From the NCBI GenBank assembly GCA_009785885.1, contig WQUE01000009.1, forward strand, positions 1-17,397: DNA of 17,397 nt. Direction: 5' to 3'. The DNA is from Actinomycetes bacterium. GTDB taxonomy: Bacteria; Actinomycetota; Actinomycetes; Propionibacteriales; Propionibacteriaceae. A program made the translations under genes and the position numbers. The notes beneath the pieces were generated by a model, which did no database searches, was not told the DNA's origin, and saw only the letters and a program-made list of their open reading frames with translations. This document shows positions 14,264 through 17,397 of the stretch, in pieces (position 1 is the first letter of the stretch; every line of letters begins with the position of its first letter).

Positions 14264-17200
14264 GTGAGTGATGCCTATCTGCGCTATCCCGATGTCCACG
14301 GTGACGAGATCGTTTTCACGGCCGACGACGATGTGTGGCTGTCCGACCTGTCGGGTGGCCGGGCCCAGCGTCTGACGCGCGACCACGTGAGGGTCGCCTA
14401 CCCGCGTTTCTCCGGCGACGGCACCCGGATCGCCTGGACGTCGTGGCGCACCGGGGCGCCGGACGCGTACGTCCTCGACCGTGCCTCGGGTGCGATCACC
14501 CGGCTGACCTGGTGGGGCCGCAACACGCGGACGGTCGGCTGGCATGCCGGCCGGGTTCTCGTATCCAGCGGGCATGAGGAGGTCACTCCCGCAGTGACAC
14601 GCCTGTACGAGGTGGGCCTCGACGGCGAGGTGGACCGTAGCCTGCGGAGCCTCGGGCTGGTTGGGGCGGCCGATTGGGACGACGACGGGCGCGTCGTGCT
14701 CGAGACGGCCACGTTCAGCCATGGCGTGTTCTGGAAGCGCTACCGGGGCGGCACGGCGGCGAAGCTGTGGGTGGGGACGCCCGCGGGCGGCTTCACGCGC
14801 CTGCTGGGCGACGAGCCGGCGCCGTGCGAGGGGCCGGTGTGGCACCGGGGTCGCATCCTGTTCACCTCGGATCTGTCCGCCGGGCGCGCCCACATCACCG
14901 ACCCGACCGCCCAGGCGCAGCTCTTCAGCATCGACCCTCGCGGCACCGACCTCCGCTGCCACACCGCGCACACGTCCGCCCAGGGTTACGTCCGGGACCC
15001 GCGCAGCGATGGGCGCACGATCGTGTTCAACGCCCGCGGGCGGCTGTTCGCGCTGGACGGCCTGGAGCCGGACGCGGTACCCCGGGAGATCGTCCCCGAC
15101 TTGGGCGTGGGCGCGCCGGCGTCGGTCGCCCTCGACGTGACCGACAACCTCGATGACGTCCTGCCCGACCACAAGGGCACGGGCTCGCTGGTCGGCTGGC
15201 GCGGCGGCGTGTACTACCTGACGCACCGCGACGGGCCGGCCCGCGCGCTCGGCGTCACCGACGGCGTGCGGCGCCGCGAGCCGGTCGTGCTGGGAACCAC
15301 CGGTTCGTGGGTGTGCGTCACCGACGCGGACGGCGCCGACGCGCTGGAGGTGGCCCCGCTCGACGGGCTGGGGGAGCGCCGTCTTCTCGCCGGCGGCGAG
15401 TTGGGGTACGTGCTGCACCTGGCGGCGTCGCCCGACGGCGCACAGCTGGCCGTGTCGAGCCACGACGGCACGCTGCGGCTGGTCACGCTGGCCGACGGGA
15501 CCGTGCGGTCGCTGGATCGCTCCGGCGCGGGGGAGATCGCGGATCTGGCCTGGTCGCCCGACTCCCGGTTCCTCGTGTGGAGCGCTCCGGTCGGCTCGGA
15601 GGCCGAGCCGCGCGCCCAGCTGCGCTGCGCAGACGTGACCGCCGGCGACCCGGCGTGGCAGGTGCTGACGTCGGGGGCGTACGACGACGCGGAGCCGACC
15701 TTCACGCGCGACGGGAAGCACCTGGCGTGGATCGCGCGGCGGACCTTCGATCCGCGGTACGCCGGGCACGGCTTCTCACTTGCCTCGGTGAACGCCGCCC
15801 GGCCGTGGCTGTCCCCGCTGGCCGCGGATACACTCCTGCCGTTCGGCGTGAGCGCGGACGGCTGGCCGCTGGCCAAGCCGGAAGAGCCCGACGCCGGCAA
15901 AGCGGAGGCCAAGGGCGGCCACGACGACGAGAAGGCCGACGAGGCCCCCACGCCGGTGCGCCTCGACCTCGACGGTTTCGAGGCGCGCGCCGTCGCGCTG
16001 CCCGTGCCGTCCGGGGAGTACGGCAACCTGCGGTCCGTGAAGGACGGCCTGGCCTGGCTGCGCGAGCCGGGGCTTGGCGGCGTGCTGGGCGCGACGTGGG
16101 CGGGCGCCCCGGGTGACGGTCCGGTCGACGTGCTGGAGCGGTTCAGCTTCGAGACGCGCAAGACCGAGACCCTGGTGGACAAGGCCGACAGCTTCGAGGT
16201 GTCCGGCGATGGGGAGATCCTGGTCGTGCGGCACCGCGACGACGTCACGGCCCAGCCGGCCCGCCGGGTCGAGGCGGACGACGACGAGTCGCTGGTGCGG
16301 GTCGATCTCGGCCGGCTGCGCCGCCGCCTGGACGCCCGGGCGGAGTGGCGGCAGATGTTCGACGAGAACGGCCGCCTCATGGCGCTGCACTACTGGCGCG
16401 AGGACATGAACGGCGTCGACTGGCCCGGCGTCCTGGCGCGGTACCGCGAGTTGATCGGCCGCTGTCTCTCCGCCGACGACGTGCGTGACGTGCTGGCGGA
16501 GTGCGTGGGCGAACTGAACACGTCGCACGCGTATGTGTCGCCGCCGGTTGGGGATCCGTCGCGGGAGGCCACGGGCTACCTGGGCGTGGATGTCACGCGA
16601 ACGCCGGAGGGTTTCCGCATCGAGCGTGTGCTGCCCGGCCTGCCCAGCGATCCGAGCGCGTGGCAGCCGCTGCGCCGTGCCGGGGTGGACGCCCGCGAGG
16701 GCGACATCATCGTGGCCGTGGACGGACGTCCGGCGGCGGGGGAGCCCGCGCTCGGCGCGCTGCTGGAGGGGGCCGCGGGGAAGCCGGTCGAGGTGGTGCT
16801 GCGGCGGGCCGGCGCGGGCGACCGGCGTGTCGGGGTCGTCCCCCTGCCGCGTGAGGACGGCCTGCGCTACCAGGCCTGGGTCGCCGGCCGGCGCACGCGG
16901 GTCGAGGAACGCGCGGGTGGGCGGCTCGGGTACGTGCACGTGCCCGACATGGTCGCCCGCGGGTGGGCGCAGCTGGAGCGGATGGTCGACGAGGCGTCCG
17001 CGCATGACGGGGTCATCGCGGATCTGCGGTACAACGGCGGCGGGCACACGTCGCAGCTCGTGCTGGAGCGGCTGTTCCGTCGGGTGCTGGGCTGGGATGC
17101 GGCCCGATACTTCGAGGTCCCGCAGACGTACCCGGCGCAGGCGATGCGCGGGCCGGTGGTCGTGCTGACCAACGAGGTCGCCGCGTCCGACGGCGATGTC

Positions 17201-17397
17201 GGCACGGCGGTCGCGCGTCTGCACGGCTTCACGGTCGTCGGCACGCGCACGTGGGGCGGCGTGATCGGCATCGACGGGCGCTTCGCGCTGGTGGACGGCA
17301 CGGAGGTGACGCAACCCCGGTATGCCGGCTGGTTCGAGCGTTTCGGCTGGGACATCGAGAACCGGGGCGTGGACCCCGACATCGAGGTGGTCGTTCC
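14264..17397 (+). CDS. Tricorn protease homologue (peptidase family S41), 3' end cut off by the window
   Basis: Large cytosolic serine protease that cuts peptides released by Clp or the proteasome. The frame is open from the GTG at 14264 to the window end: 1044 codons of an expected ~1070-1080. N-terminal beta-propeller regions (about 1-670) begin SDAYLRYPDVHGDEIVF. A highly charged linker (538-561) lies within them. Then come the S41 core with S754-H755 in LNTSHAYV, a PDZ domain (about 771-850), and LRYNGGGHTSQ. Nucleophile S975 and D976 lie in NEVAASDGD, and E1032 in DIENRGVDPDIEV. By eye these match S745/H746, S965/D966 and E1023 of Thermoplasma Tricorn. D945 aligns with D936, which selects basic residues at the cut site. 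Only ~35 residues are missing. The gene follows clpX by 27 nt and lacks a Shine-Dalgarno. Confidence 0.92.
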   Translation, partial: MSDAYLRYPDVHGDEIVFTADDDVWLSDLSGGRAQRLTRDHVRVAYPRFSGDGTRIAWTSWRTGAPDAYVLDRASGAITRLTWWGRNTRTVGWHAGRVLVSSGHEEVTPAVTRLYEVGLDGEVDRSLRSLGLVGAADWDDDGRVVLETATFSHGVFWKRYRGGTAAKLWVGTPAGGFTRLLGDEPAPCEGPVWHRGRILFTSDLSAGRAHITDPTAQAQLFSIDPRGTDLRCHTAHTSAQGYVRDPRSDGRTIVFNARGRLFALDGLEPDAVPREIVPDLGVGAPASVALDVTDNLDDVLPDHKGTGSLVGWRGGVYYLTHRDGPARALGVTDGVRRREPVVLGTTGSWVCVTDADGADALEVAPLDGLGERRLLAGGELGYVLHLAASPDGAQLAVSSHDGTLRLVTLADGTVRSLDRSGAGEIADLAWSPDSRFLVWSAPVGSEAEPRAQLRCADVTAGDPAWQVLTSGAYDDAEPTFTRDGKHLAWIARRTFDPRYAGHGFSLASVNAARPWLSPLAADTLLPFGVSADGWPLAKPEEPDAGKAEAKGGHDDEKADEAPTPVRLDLDGFEARAVALPVPSGEYGNLRSVKDGLAWLREPGLGGVLGATWAGAPGDGPVDVLERFSFETRKTETLVDKADSFEVSGDGEILVVRHRDDVTAQPARRVEADDDESLVRVDLGRLRRRLDARAEWRQMFDENGRLMALHYWREDMNGVDWPGVLARYRELIGRCLSADDVRDVLAECVGELNTSHAYVSPPVGDPSREATGYLGVDVTRTPEGFRIERVLPGLPSDPSAWQPLRRAGVDAREGDIIVAVDGRPAAGEPALGALLEGAAGKPVEVVLRRAGAGDRRVGVVPLPREDGLRYQAWVAGRRTRVEERAGGRLGYVHVPDMVARGWAQLERMVDEASAHDGVIADLRYNGGGHTSQLVLERLFRRVLGWDAARYFEVPQTYPAQAMRGPVVVLTNEVAASDGDVGTAVARLHGFTVVGTRTWGGVIGIDGRFALVDGTEVTQPRYAGWFERFGWDIENRGVDPDIEVVV

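Noticed and set aside
12116..15769. Open frame of 1217 codons on the - strand, antisense to clpP2, clpX and tricorn
   Set aside because: High-GC DNA leaves long antisense frames open. Its translation is a low-complexity mix of R, G, H, D, V and L, while the + strand has complete, motif-bearing genes.
16533..17168. Short open frames on the + strand within the right-hand 3 kb (also 15307-16116 and 16501-16854)
   Set aside because: They are alternate frames of the Tricorn gene, whose own frame has no stop in the window.
1..17397. CRISPR arrays, insertion sequences, prophage, attachment sites or riboswitches
   Set aside because: No spaced direct repeats, transposase or integrase signatures, or conserved aptamer cores were seen. 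The gene order is compact and chromosomal in character.

Overview
This is a very GC-rich, densely packed window in which every gene lies on the + strand. The content points to a high-GC Gram-positive bacterium (Actinomycetota). It has mtrA-mtrB-lpqB, a Wag31-type DivIVA, sepF-yggT, paired clpP1-clpP2 and a GabD2-type succinic semialdehyde dehydrogenase. GTG starts, ATGA/GTGA-type overlaps and starts without a Shine-Dalgarno also fit. I cannot place it below phylum level with confidence.

Layout. Positions 1-100 are the 3' end of tmRNA (ssrA), followed by a strong hairpin. Positions 249-4346 hold mtrA (response regulator), mtrB (sensor kinase) and lpqB (lipoprotein), tightly overlapped as an envelope and cell-division signalling operon. 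Positions 4482-8547 hold the tail of a division/cell-wall (dcw-type) cluster: sepF, yggT, a long divIVA/wag31, a DksA/TraR zinc-finger gene, lspA and an RluD-family pseudouridine synthase. The last three overlap by 1 and 4 nt. Positions 8595-11452 hold two genes probably transcribed separately: gabD2 and an AI-2E-family permease. Positions 11532-14236 hold the proteolytic set clpP1, clpP2 and clpX. From 14264 a Tricorn-type protease gene runs off the right edge, with all of its recognisable active-site residues inside the window.

How they work together. The first two blocks converge on the cell envelope: MtrAB/LpqB sense envelope state, SepF and DivIVA organise septum and pole, and LspA processes lipoproteins such as LpqB. 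The right-hand block is protein turnover. ClpX unfolds and feeds substrates to the ClpP1P2 chamber, and Tricorn could cut the resulting peptides further. The tmRNA at the left edge tags stalled nascent proteins, which are classical Clp substrates, so the window opens and closes on the same quality-control theme.

No mobile element, CRISPR array, prophage, riboswitch or frameshifted gene was seen, and every gap is under 150 nt. I found no clearly new multi-gene system. The points most worth a second look are the Clp-Tricorn adjacency, the unusual lpqB/sepF junction, the enlarged DivIVA, the hairpin before the mtrA ribosome-binding site, and a recurring pattern of apparently leaderless genes whose -10-like box sits inside a short inverted repeat.
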